Assembly: GCA_013203755.1 (NCBI GenBank)
Contig: JABMPI010000218.1
Span: forward strand, 1-6,137
Direction of reading: 5' to 3'
Length of the DNA: 6,137 nucleotides
DNA from: Bacteroidota bacterium
GTDB taxonomy: Bacteria; Bacteroidota; Bacteroidia; Bacteroidales; Prolixibacteraceae
The stretch's first letter is position 1; the number at the start of each line of letters is the position of its first letter. Below are positions 1 to 6,111 of the stretch, piece by piece. The translations under genes and the position numbers were made by a program. The notes under the pieces are model-generated. The model ran no database searches, had not been told where the DNA came from, and worked only from the letters and a program-made list of their open reading frames with translations.

Positions 1-1774
1 CGGCATTATGTAATGTCATGCTGGTTTGCAGGCTTACAGATTTGAACAATTCGTCGATGTAATACATCGCTTTTTGTTTTAAATCCTGAGCCACTAATTC
101 TTTATCGGCAAGTTGAACGTGTGCTAAAGCCTGCTCCATGGCTTTATCTGCTCCAAGGGTTTTTGCATTAGCCAGAATATCGTTAGCTTCAGCTTCCAGT
201 TTTTTCTCGTAAGCCTGGCGTTGCTGAATGTAGGCATCGTAATAAGCACGCATAACCATTTGCTGCCATCTCCAGTTTCCAGCTAACTGAGGATTCTCTG
301 CTTCAAGTTTTTTCCAAAGATTTAAGGTTTCGCTAATAACCGGATTTCCCAGTAGCGGGCCAACCCAGTTTTGTTCAAGTGCCAAAATACCTTCTGCCGC
401 TTCTTTGGCAATACTTGATCCGAAGAAAAAGCTACAATATTCAGCCATTATATTTTTTGGATCATTTTTGGTATTCCAGGCCATTTGACTCCAAACGATT
501 TTATTCACATCGTCGTGCACACCATCGGAATATGAAATGAAGCCATCGGTATGAGGAGCGTCATTGTTATGAATTTCGGCATAATAAAGCGGTTGAGGAT
601 TGGTGCATTCTCTCCCTTCGGTTAATGCAAAAGCCTGATCCCATTTTTTAACCGGAAATTGGCAACGCACGGTGTGAGTAAGATCGGGGTACGAGCGGAT
701 TTTGTATTTTTCAGGTAAAAGTTCACGTTCAATTTTAAGGGGTGGACTGCTTGGCCCGTTTGCCACGCCTGTTAGCCAGTCTGGATTTTTTTCTTTAAGA
801 TAGTTAAAGAAGTACTCTACCTTTTTCCTGTTAAATCCTTGTAATGAAATCCACATGGTAGCGTTAGGATGATATTTGTGCATGATGGTTGTCATTTCTT
901 CGAGAAAGGGCAAAACTTCAGAAGGATGGTTTTCTCCCGGATCTCCACCTGGAAAAAATACAGCATCAAAGCGGGGGCATGCTTTAAAGAAAGTTTCCAT
1001 TTTATCCAATTCAGCCTGATGTTGTTTATTATCTTTTAGTTCAATCTCAGCTGCTGCCCAAACCCAATAATCAAGGTCATATTTTTCGCAAATTTTGCTG
1101 AACTCTACATTCATCACTTCTCTCGGGTATTTCATAAGTGTATCAATACGTTCATCCTGAAATGGAATTCCCTCGATGCTGTTTGCCCCGAAAAGTACCT
1201 GCTCGCGGAAGTGCTGGTCAAATTCTTCAATAGTCCAGGCATCCCATGAATTGGCTGTCATGCGATATCCATATTGGTGACCGCGAATAGAATATTCTGG
1301 AGAACTGGCTAAATCAATAGATTTTGAAAGTGAAACTGTTCCTTCACTCGTGTCAGCAATCCGTAATAACTGACCAATTCCAAAAAGTACGCCTCTTCCA
1401 TCGTTTCCAATAACCCAGAGAATATTTGTACTCCCTTTTTTTTCATAAAAGAGTCGGAAACCCTCTTCCATAAACTCGGGTAGATTTTCACCAGATCTTT
1501 GTGAAACTGCTTCTCCATATAAGTTTTTATCGCTTGAAAGTGCAAATGCGATAATTGTTTTGCTATTCCAGTTGTTATCAATTTTCAACTCCAGGCCGGT
1601 TCGTTTACTTATTTCTTCTGTTAATACTTCACCAACCGTATTATTAAGCGGTGCTTTTATTTCAGGTGAAATAAGAATAGTTGCGTTGGAAAGATCGAGC
1701 TTCGTTTCATTTTCGCTGGTGCACGAAAATCCAATTATTGCAATTGCGAACCAAAGTTTGTGTAGATGTTTCAT
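1..1774 (-). CDS. Glycoside-hydrolase-like lipoprotein, paralogue B (3' end outside window)
   Basis: This gene starts at an ATG (1774-1772), stays open for 591 codons and leaves the window, so the C-terminus is missing. The N-terminus is a short basic stretch, a hydrophobic core and Cys18 in IIGFSC, followed by TSENE. This looks like a lipoprotein signal, although Gly at -3 is not the classic residue; an outer-membrane or surface lipoprotein is inferred. The rest is collinear with the 778-residue product of the upstream gene. NSWDAW begins at residue 175, FPGGDPG carries Asp278 and YSDGVHDD carries Asp417, the same residue numbers as in paralogue A. By hand count, 37 of 68 residues match over 163-230. 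Judging from A, about 187 C-terminal residues are missing. The likely role is glycan hydrolysis by a GH20/GH67-type TIM barrel; the exact family and substrate are not recognised. A 598-base palindrome-rich gap separates it from paralogue A. Confidence 0.85.
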   Translation of the reverse strand, partial: MKHLHKLWFAIAIIGFSCTSENETKLDLSNATILISPEIKAPLNNTVGEVLTEEISKRTGLELKIDNNWNSKTIIAFALSSDKNLYGEAVSQRSGENLPEFMEEGFRLFYEKKGSTNILWVIGNDGRGVLFGIGQLLRIADTSEGTVSLSKSIDLASSPEYSIRGHQYGYRMTANSWDAWTIEEFDQHFREQVLFGANSIEGIPFQDERIDTLMKYPREVMNVEFSKICEKYDLDYWVWAAAEIELKDNKQHQAELDKMETFFKACPRFDAVFFPGGDPGENHPSEVLPFLEEMTTIMHKYHPNATMWISLQGFNRKKVEYFFNYLKEKNPDWLTGVANGPSSPPLKIERELLPEKYKIRSYPDLTHTVRCQFPVKKWDQAFALTEGRECTNPQPLYYAEIHNNDAPHTDGFISYSDGVHDDVNKIVWSQMAWNTKNDPKNIMAEYCSFFFGSSIAKEAAEGILALEQNWVGPLLGNPVISETLNLWKKLEAENPQLAGNWRWQQMVMRAYYDAYIQQRQAYEKKLEAEANDILANAKTLGADKAMEQALAHVQLADKELVAQDLKQKAMYYIDELFKSVSLQTSMTLHNA

Positions 1775-1791
1775 TGATGTTTAAATTAGAT

Positions 1792-1819
1792 TCAAGACGC
1801 AAGAATCAAGATACAAGAC
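1792..1819. repeat. Seven-base-period tandem repeat upstream of paralogue B
   Basis: Four consecutive heptamers share the pattern NCAAGAN on the plus strand (1792-1798, 1799-1805, 1806-1812, 1813-1819). On the coding strand of the downstream gene this reads NTCTTGN, starting 18 bases before its ATG. A further isolated TCAAGAT lies at 1858-1864. The block would sit in the 5' untranslated leader or promoter of paralogue B. Its function is unknown; it looks like a short intergenic repeat rather than a coding or RNA element. Confidence 0.7.
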
Positions 1820-1854
1820 AAGAAAATTGATATGCATTATAATCATTTTCTTGT
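1818..1854. repeat. 10-bp inverted repeat in the leader of paralogue B
   Basis: ACAAGAAAAT (1818-1827) is perfectly complementary to ATTTTCTTGT (1845-1854), with a 17-base AT-rich spacer. It overlaps the end of the heptamer repeat and lies about 45-80 bases upstream of the start codon of paralogue B. It could be an operator-like site or a weak leader hairpin. The stem is AT-rich, so stability in RNA would be modest and a chance origin is possible. Confidence 0.45.
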
Positions 1855-1965
1855 AGGTCAAGATCCTGTGCCATGTTTGTTTCATCGTATTAATATTTAT
1901 CGTTTTCAACAGTTTTTATTTCAATAGTTATATGTAATCCTGCCTCTTTTTAAGGCTTTTTTTTG

Positions 1966-1985
1966 CACCATGCTTTAGCTTGGTG
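1966..1985. repeat. 20-base hairpin, REP-like unit 1
   Basis: The sequence folds as CACCA-T-GCT-TT-AGC-T-TGGTG: five pairs, one T/T mismatch, three pairs and a two-base loop. The same 5+1+3+2+3+1+5 layout recurs at 2070-2089 and 2189-2208 with different bases. Confidence 0.6.
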
Positions 1986-2008
1986 ATATATCAATTTTGA
2001 AAACTCCT

Positions 2009-2046
2009 GGCTTTAGCCTTTAAAACTGTTATTAAAGGCTAAAGCC
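2009..2046. repeat. Long perfect hairpin, 15-bp stem and 8-base loop
   Basis: Positions 2009-2023 are exactly complementary to 2032-2046, with loop 2024-2031. This is the strongest stem in the window. Each arm is itself a small palindrome (GGCTTTAGCC at 2009-2018 and GGCTAAAGCC at 2037-2046), so the unit can be seen as two REP-like copies in inverted orientation. No T-run follows directly on either strand, so it is not a classic intrinsic terminator. Confidence 0.75.
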
Positions 2047-2069
2047 GTGTTTTCTAGTTTTTCCGTGAT

Positions 2070-2089
2070 CACCGCCCTAAAGGACGGTG
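2070..2089. repeat. 20-base hairpin, REP-like unit
   Basis: The sequence folds as CACCG-C-CCT-AA-AGG-A-CGGTG: five pairs, one C/A mismatch, three pairs and a two-base loop. It is the same architecture as the hairpin at 1966-1985. Confidence 0.6.
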
Positions 2090-2109
2090 TAAAATATTTT
2101 ATTATTAAA

Positions 2110-2121
2110 GGGCTGAACCCC
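2110..2121. repeat. Small palindrome GGGCTGAACCCC
   Basis: Three G-C pairs enclose a C/C mismatch, one T-A pair and a GA loop. It matches the layout of the GGGCTAAAACCC core at 2249-2260. It is short and would be weak evidence on its own; it is included as part of the cluster. Confidence 0.4.
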
Positions 2122-2188
2122 GTTCATTTATCTTTTTGTTATTCTCCGGCATAAACAGCAAGTGTGAAAATAGTTGCTTTATCTTTTG

Positions 2189-2208
2189 CCGTCCCATTCA
2201 TGGGACGG
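2189..2208. repeat. 20-base perfect hairpin, 9-bp stem
   Basis: CCGTCCCAT at 2189-2197 pairs fully with ATGGGACGG at 2200-2208 across a two-base TC loop. It has the same length and loop size as the hairpins at 1966 and 2070, but the sixth position is paired instead of mismatched. Confidence 0.65.
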
Positions 2209-2230
2209 AATTTTAAATAACAATCATTAT

Positions 2231-2260
2231 TGGGTTTTAACCCATTTAGGGCTAAAACCC
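2231..2260. repeat. Hairpin with 8+3 bp stem and alternative small folds
   Basis: GGGTTTTA (2232-2239) pairs with TAAAACCC (2253-2260). Inside it, after one A/C mismatch, CCC (2241-2243) pairs with GGG (2249-2251) around an ATTTA loop. Two competing small palindromes share the same bases: TGGGTTTTAACCCA (2231-2244) and AGGG/CCCT (2248-2261). The bases can thus fold as one long hairpin or two short ones. Confidence 0.6.
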
Positions 2261-2287
2261 TTTCTTTTTTTATTTAGCTTTTAACCG

Positions 2288-2301
2288 TTGGCTAAAGCCA
2301 A
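2288..2301. repeat. Small palindrome with CTAAAG centre
   Basis: TTGGCT and AGCCAA form a six-pair stem with an AA loop. The core GGCTAAAGCC is identical to the core at 2037-2046, in the same orientation, about 250 bases apart. Confidence 0.55.
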
Positions 2302-2307
2302 ACAGCC

Positions 2308-2330
2308 TGCCCCTATTTTTATCGGGGGCA
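2308..2330. terminator. GC-rich hairpin 43 bases after paralogue A; possible weak terminator
   Basis: TGCCCC (2308-2313) pairs with GGGGCA (2325-2330) around an 11-base AT-rich loop. It is the first strong stem reached by transcription leaving paralogue A on the minus strand, whose TAG stop is at 2375-2373. It is followed there by GGCTGTTTGGC rather than a U-tract, so it is not a standard intrinsic terminator; attenuation or 3' end processing is equally possible. It also closes the palindrome cluster. Confidence 0.35.
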
Positions 2331-2372
2331 AAAGATAACTCTGTTTCTATATTGCTTGTAATTGTTTTCTTC

Positions 2373-4709
2373 CTATTTCTTAATCACCCAAACATCAGAA
2401 ATAGCTGACTGGCTACTCCAACGAATGTGCGACTCTTCGGGGATATCAAAAGTGACTCTAATTTTTCCATCCTGCGTTAACTCCATTGGAACAACAAACT
2501 CTTTAAATCCGCCAATTTCTTTGTCATATGCAATTGGTTCGAGCCTTTTTTCATCAACACGAAGCAGACAATCTCCTCTTCCTGAACAACGAATTCTGTA
2601 CCTTCCATTAAAATCAAGATATTCGTAATCTATAACAGGGCTTGCCTGAAATAACTGTGACGATAATCTCTTTCGTGTTGTTCCGCCTTCCCGCCAGGCA
2701 ACATCGCAGGCATCGTATGAGGTGGTTGACACGCGTTTGCCGGTTTCAATATTCGAAACATTATCGTAGTAACTTCCAGGAGCAGGGTTTTCCCATGTGC
2801 GGATTACTTCAAGTCTTTCCAATTTTTCTTCTTCAGTTTCCATCTCGGCAACTGTATTGAACTCATCTTCCAGCCACCAACGGTTGTTTAGCGGGTAATT
2901 GACAAATTGAAGTATGCAACCACGTTGCGAATTGGAAGCTTGATATCTTTCAACATCAGTTTGTAAACCAATTGATTCAAAAAGGGCATCACTATATTCT
3001 AAAATTTTGGCGTATAAATTCTGTGCAACAGGTTTAGTGTCGGCTTCATTAACTTTTGCCAATGCTTTTTTCATCGCTTTCTCTGAACCAATTTCTGTGG
3101 CAGTAGCCAATATTTTATTTGCCTCTTTTTCAAGATCTGTTTCGTAGATTTTACGTCTTCGCTGGTAAGTGTCGTAGTAAGCACGAAGCACAAGCATTTG
3201 CCATCGCCAGTTTTTTGAGAGTTGAGGATTTTCCGTTTCCAGTTCTTTCCAAAATTCGAAAGTGGTTTCAATTCCTCCATTTTCTTTTATCGGGCCATTC
3301 CAGTTGTTTTCTAATCCAAAAATTCCGTTGGCGGCTTTTTCTGCTAAGTCTGCTCCAAAATGGTAACGGCAATAATCAATCATAATATCACGGGGCTCAG
3401 ATTCCAAATCCCAACCGCGCATGCTCCAAATTACTTTGTTTACATCGTCGTGGCAACCATCAGAATACGAAACAAAACCATCGGTAAACGGTGCATATTG
3501 AGCATGTATTTTTGAATAGTAGTTGGGCATCGGATTAATTCCTTCGCGACCAATGGTTAGCATAAAAGCCTGATCCCAGTTAACCACAGGATAATCGCAA
3601 CGTACATTGTGAGTAACATCCGGGTAATGCCTGTGTTTGTATTTCGCCGGCAGACGATGGCGTGTTCCTGAAATTGAAGGACTACTTGGGCCGGAAACAA
3701 CGCCACGTAACCAATCCGGATCGTTTTCTTCCAGGTAGGTATAAAAATAGTCGATTTGCTCGGCGCTAAAACCTTGCAGCGAAATCCAAATTCCTGCTTC
3801 GGGATGATATTTTACTAATTTTTTCTGTAAATCTTTTAAGAAGGGAAGAACCAAACTTGGGTGGTTATGACCGGGATCGCCTCCCGGAAAGAAAATGTCA
3901 TTTAACTGCGGACAAGCTTTATAAAATGCTTCATGTTTTTGGAGTGCTTCCACCCTTTTTTCCTGATCTGTCAGGTCGAATGAAGCGGGTGTCCAAACCC
4001 AATAGTCAATACCATACGAAGCACAAATGTTGCTCATGTTAACTTCCATCTCCTGCGGATCAATTTTAAAATGCGGACTTTCGTCTTTTGCCACAAACGG
4101 AATATTCTCAATGGCATTGGTTCCAAAAATTACCAATTCGCGAATGTATTGGTCATATTGCTCAAGTGTCCATGCATCCCATGAATTCGCAGTATTTCTA
4201 TAACCAATTTGATGACCGCGAATGGATTGCATGGGCGATGTGGCAAAATCGATGCTTTCATTTAAAATGAATTTTTTGTACGACAAGCTGGCTGTCCGTA
4301 ACAACTTTCCAATTCCAAAAATTACTGCACGATTATCTGCTCCAATAATCCAAAGAATCTCTTTCCCATCTTTATTTTCATGAAGAAGACGATAACCTTC
4401 TTCCTTCAATTCGGGCAAGTTTTTACCGGAGCGTTTTGGTACTTGTTCCCCACTAATTTCATCGTCGTTTATGGTAGCCAATGCAATTGTTATGGCTTTC
4501 CCCCAGTCGGAACCGGACTGAAGGTTTAAAGCTGTTCGTTTAGCCACTTCTTCCTGTAAAACCTTAATTGCAGTTTCCCTAACAGGTGATTTAATTGTTG
4601 ATGAAGCAAGAATTGTGGACTTGCTTAAATCCACTGTTTGAGCAGACAAAATTCCCGTTGAAAAAAATAGTAGGCTGATTATAAAGTATTGAATAAATTG
4701 ATTTCTCAT
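2373..4709 (-). CDS. Secreted glycoside-hydrolase-like protein, paralogue A
   Basis: The product has 778 residues. Residues 1-23 form a type I signal peptide ending LSA before Gln24, which supports this ATG. Residues 25-155 resemble the alpha/beta domain found ahead of the barrel in GH20 and GH67 enzymes (EVAKRT near 54-59, NRAVIFGIGKLLR near 126-138). A barrel-like core follows: IRGHQIGYR (163-171), NSWDAW (175-180), NAIENIPF (198-205), DYWVW (235-239), FPGGDPGHNHP with Asp278, WISLQGF (308-314), THNVRC (366-371) and YSDGCHDD (415-422). Residues 480-590 look helical; 600-778 look beta-rich and may bind carbohydrate. Glu201, Asp278 and Asp417 are shared with paralogue B and are candidate catalytic or substrate-binding residues. 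A GH67 alpha-glucuronidase-related or other clan member is possible; I cannot assign family or substrate. The gene starts 20 bases after the ceramidase-like gene, suggesting one transcript. Confidence 0.85.
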   Translation of the reverse strand: MRNQFIQYFIISLLFFSTGILSAQTVDLSKSTILASSTIKSPVRETAIKVLQEEVAKRTALNLQSGSDWGKAITIALATINDDEISGEQVPKRSGKNLPELKEEGYRLLHENKDGKEILWIIGADNRAVIFGIGKLLRTASLSYKKFILNESIDFATSPMQSIRGHQIGYRNTANSWDAWTLEQYDQYIRELVIFGTNAIENIPFVAKDESPHFKIDPQEMEVNMSNICASYGIDYWVWTPASFDLTDQEKRVEALQKHEAFYKACPQLNDIFFPGGDPGHNHPSLVLPFLKDLQKKLVKYHPEAGIWISLQGFSAEQIDYFYTYLEENDPDWLRGVVSGPSSPSISGTRHRLPAKYKHRHYPDVTHNVRCDYPVVNWDQAFMLTIGREGINPMPNYYSKIHAQYAPFTDGFVSYSDGCHDDVNKVIWSMRGWDLESEPRDIMIDYCRYHFGADLAEKAANGIFGLENNWNGPIKENGGIETTFEFWKELETENPQLSKNWRWQMLVLRAYYDTYQRRRKIYETDLEKEANKILATATEIGSEKAMKKALAKVNEADTKPVAQNLYAKILEYSDALFESIGLQTDVERYQASNSQRGCILQFVNYPLNNRWWLEDEFNTVAEMETEEEKLERLEVIRTWENPAPGSYYDNVSNIETGKRVSTTSYDACDVAWREGGTTRKRLSSQLFQASPVIDYEYLDFNGRYRIRCSGRGDCLLRVDEKRLEPIAYDKEIGGFKEFVVPMELTQDGKIRVTFDIPEESHIRWSSQSAISDVWVIKK

Positions 4710-4729
4710 TTAGAAAGTTGATTTAAAAT

Positions 4730-6034
4730 TTATTTGATTTTGGTAATTGGTTTTGCTGTTTTTACAACTTCATCTGAAATAATTTCCCCTAAACCGGCGC
4801 CATAAAAACTTACGCTCGATTCGTATCCGCCACCATTAATATATTGGTCGCTTGTTAGGATGTAACTAATCCATTCGTTGGCAAGTCCTCCAATTGCCAC
4901 ATATTTTACAGATTTGTTTTTCACGGCTTCTTTTACTTTTTGCCCAAGCACAGCAGTCATTTCACCGGGAACTCCCGAGATAACAAAATCGTCGATTCTT
5001 ACAGCTCCCAATCCAACTTCTGTAGGACCTAACATATTCATTACCAATTTTACGGTATTTTCATCTAAGCCGTATTCTTCACCTCCGGTTTCCATAAAAG
5101 TTGGATGTGCTTTGTGTTCGGGTAATTGAATGGTATGGTAACTAAAATCAAACGCTTTTACCTTTTTGGGTTGAATCTCACTGTAAATATCAAATGCTTT
5201 ACCGGCTATTTTTTTTCCGTAAACCTCCACTTTTTCGTATGCATTTCCGGGTGTGTCAAGAATCGGTGACTGATCTCCTTCCGCTCCATTGTAATACATT
5301 GCTGTAACACCGCTGCCTATCATTTTTTGAAGTTCGTTTTGCAAATAGCCGGGCCATTCAGCCGAAACCAACATGTCAGAACCACCAATAAAAGTAGGGT
5401 GGGCGGTCCAGTTTACTAATACAGCCAGTGGATTTCCATTTTTTAGATCAACCCGTGTAACTATTAGCTCATTATCAACATTTGGATCTCTTCGGCGGTT
5501 ACGGTTCAATCCATCAATATGTTTACTTTGTGTACCAATTTTTACCGATTGATAATTTTGATCGGCATCCTTAATTAATGCTTCCAGTTTGTCTAAAATA
5601 AAATCCAGCAGTTCCGGTTGAAATACACCAATTTGCGGACTATTTAGTAAATTTTTGCTGTTGAGTGCTGCCATTTCCAGACTTCCATGAGAATGGCTGG
5701 GTAATAGCATGATGTTCTCTTTTGTCCAACCTTGTCCGGCAACTCTTTTCAAGAGATCTTTTTTTACGTTGGAAGGGAGTCCAAGAATATCGAGGGTGAT
5801 AATCGCATATTTTTGATCTCTATTTTTCAGTGTCAGCGCTTTTGCCCATATCCTGTCGTGGATGCCTTCTGCAGGTTTGTTCATACGTTCGCCATATCCA
5901 CCTAATGTGTATTTCATTTCAAGGGGTGGGGTGATGTCTATTGAAGAGACGTTGGCGGTTAGGTTGCTTGCTTTTGAAGGTAAACTAAAAGTTGTGAATA
6001 GAATTAGGCTTGCAATTAGAAATATATTTTTCAT
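4730..6034 (-). CDS. Neutral/alkaline non-lysosomal ceramidase N-terminal domain protein, secreted
   Basis: The product has 434 residues. Residues 1-22 form a Sec signal peptide ending SKA, which supports the chosen ATG and places it in the periplasm or outside. The mature part is almost all ceramidase N-terminal domain. Visible family motifs are DITPP (33-37), PSHSHG (112-117, His114 and His116), NRNRRRDP (177-184), TAHP (His212), NGAEGDQSP (249-257, Ser256), PGEMT (Glu358) and TSDQYINGGGYESS (394-407). In the Pseudomonas aeruginosa enzyme, equivalent His, Glu and Tyr residues bind zinc and the Ser of GDxSP takes part in amide cleavage; here all appear to be kept. Characterised ceramidases are about 650-780 residues with an Ig-like C-terminal domain, which is absent here. 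Family membership is secure; ceramide as the real substrate is not, since short bacterial members are largely untested. It is first in a probable operon with paralogue A. Confidence 0.9.
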   Translation of the reverse strand: MKNIFLIASLILFTTFSLPSKASNLTANVSSIDITPPLEMKYTLGGYGERMNKPAEGIHDRIWAKALTLKNRDQKYAIITLDILGLPSNVKKDLLKRVAGQGWTKENIMLLPSHSHGSLEMAALNSKNLLNSPQIGVFQPELLDFILDKLEALIKDADQNYQSVKIGTQSKHIDGLNRNRRRDPNVDNELIVTRVDLKNGNPLAVLVNWTAHPTFIGGSDMLVSAEWPGYLQNELQKMIGSGVTAMYYNGAEGDQSPILDTPGNAYEKVEVYGKKIAGKAFDIYSEIQPKKVKAFDFSYHTIQLPEHKAHPTFMETGGEEYGLDENTVKLVMNMLGPTEVGLGAVRIDDFVISGVPGEMTAVLGQKVKEAVKNKSVKYVAIGGLANEWISYILTSDQYINGGGYESSVSFYGAGLGEIISDEVVKTAKPITKIK

Positions 6035-6054
6035 ATGATTTGACTTATATTTTC

Positions 6055-6111
6055 CTTTGTGAAACTTTGAGTATTCTTAGTGGTACTTGGTGTAATAGCT
6101 ATTTCACAGAG
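6055..6111. repeat. 10-base inverted repeat with one G-T pair
   Basis: CTTTGTGAAA (6055-6064) can pair with TTTCACAGAG (6102-6111) across a 37-base spacer, with nine Watson-Crick pairs and one G-T. The right arm is also the first unit of the decamer tandem repeat, so the left arm is an inverted copy of that repeat. It lies 20-77 bases upstream of the ceramidase-like start codon. Confidence 0.45.

Larger units (their letters stand above)
1966..2330. repeat. Cluster of REP-like palindromes between the two paralogues
   Basis: This 365-base stretch has no convincing gene but at least eight short palindromes (listed separately). Many are built around a CTTTAG or CTAAAG centre with a two-base loop: GGCTTTAGCC, GGCTAAAGCC (twice), CCTAAAGG and GGGCTAAAACCC. 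Several are spaced about 36-40 bases centre to centre. Clusters of imperfect palindromes of this kind are known as REP or BIME-like elements, often scattered through a genome and, in several bacterial groups, mobilised by REP-associated tyrosine transposases. No such transposase gene is in the window. Possible effects on the mRNA leaving paralogue A are 3' end protection or partial termination. The REP classification is inferred from structure alone; genome-wide copy number is not visible here. Confidence 0.6.
2179..2338. repeat. 12-bp perfect inverted repeat bounding half of the palindrome cluster
   Basis: TTATCTTTTGCC (2179-2190) is the exact reverse complement of GGCAAAAGATAA (2327-2338). 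The pair encloses 136 bases holding four of the hairpins, and each arm overlaps the outer hairpin on its side. A near copy of the arm, TTATCTTTTTG, lies at 2128-2138. The arrangement could be the termini of a small non-autonomous element. No flanking target-site duplication is evident, so an element boundary is only a suggestion. Confidence 0.45.

Noticed and set aside
1309..1581. Minus-strand open frame of 90 codons inside paralogue B, which might hint at a frameshift
   Set aside because: Paralogue B reads without a break in its own frame from 1774 through this stretch (landmarks at 1250, 941 and 524 are all in phase), so this is an out-of-frame shadow.
1560..1784. Plus-strand open frame of 74 codons
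   Set aside because: It lies almost entirely antisense to the 5' end of paralogue B, which has clear homology to paralogue A; the plus-strand product shows no recognisable motif.
1781..1885. Minus-strand 34-codon open frame (starts MKQTWHRIL) ending six bases before the start of paralogue B, a possible leader peptide
   Set aside because: Much of it is encoded by the heptad and inverted repeats, it has no ribosome binding site, and its composition is what an AT-rich leader gives by chance.
1942..1964. Plus-strand GCCT/AGGC stem followed by eight T residues, looking like an intrinsic terminator
   Set aside because: The stem has only four pairs, and no plus-strand gene ends upstream of it; on the coding strand the T-run becomes an A-run before the stem.
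1775..1965. Bacteroidota-type promoter (TTG at -33, TAnnTTTG at -7) for paralogue B
   Set aside because: Several TTG and TA-rich stretches exist on the coding strand, but none has both elements at proper spacing with a good -7 match.
1966..2330. CRISPR array or tRNA genes in the palindrome-rich gap
   Set aside because: There are no identical repeats of constant length with unique spacers, and none of the hairpins assembles into a cloverleaf with a T-loop GTTC motif.
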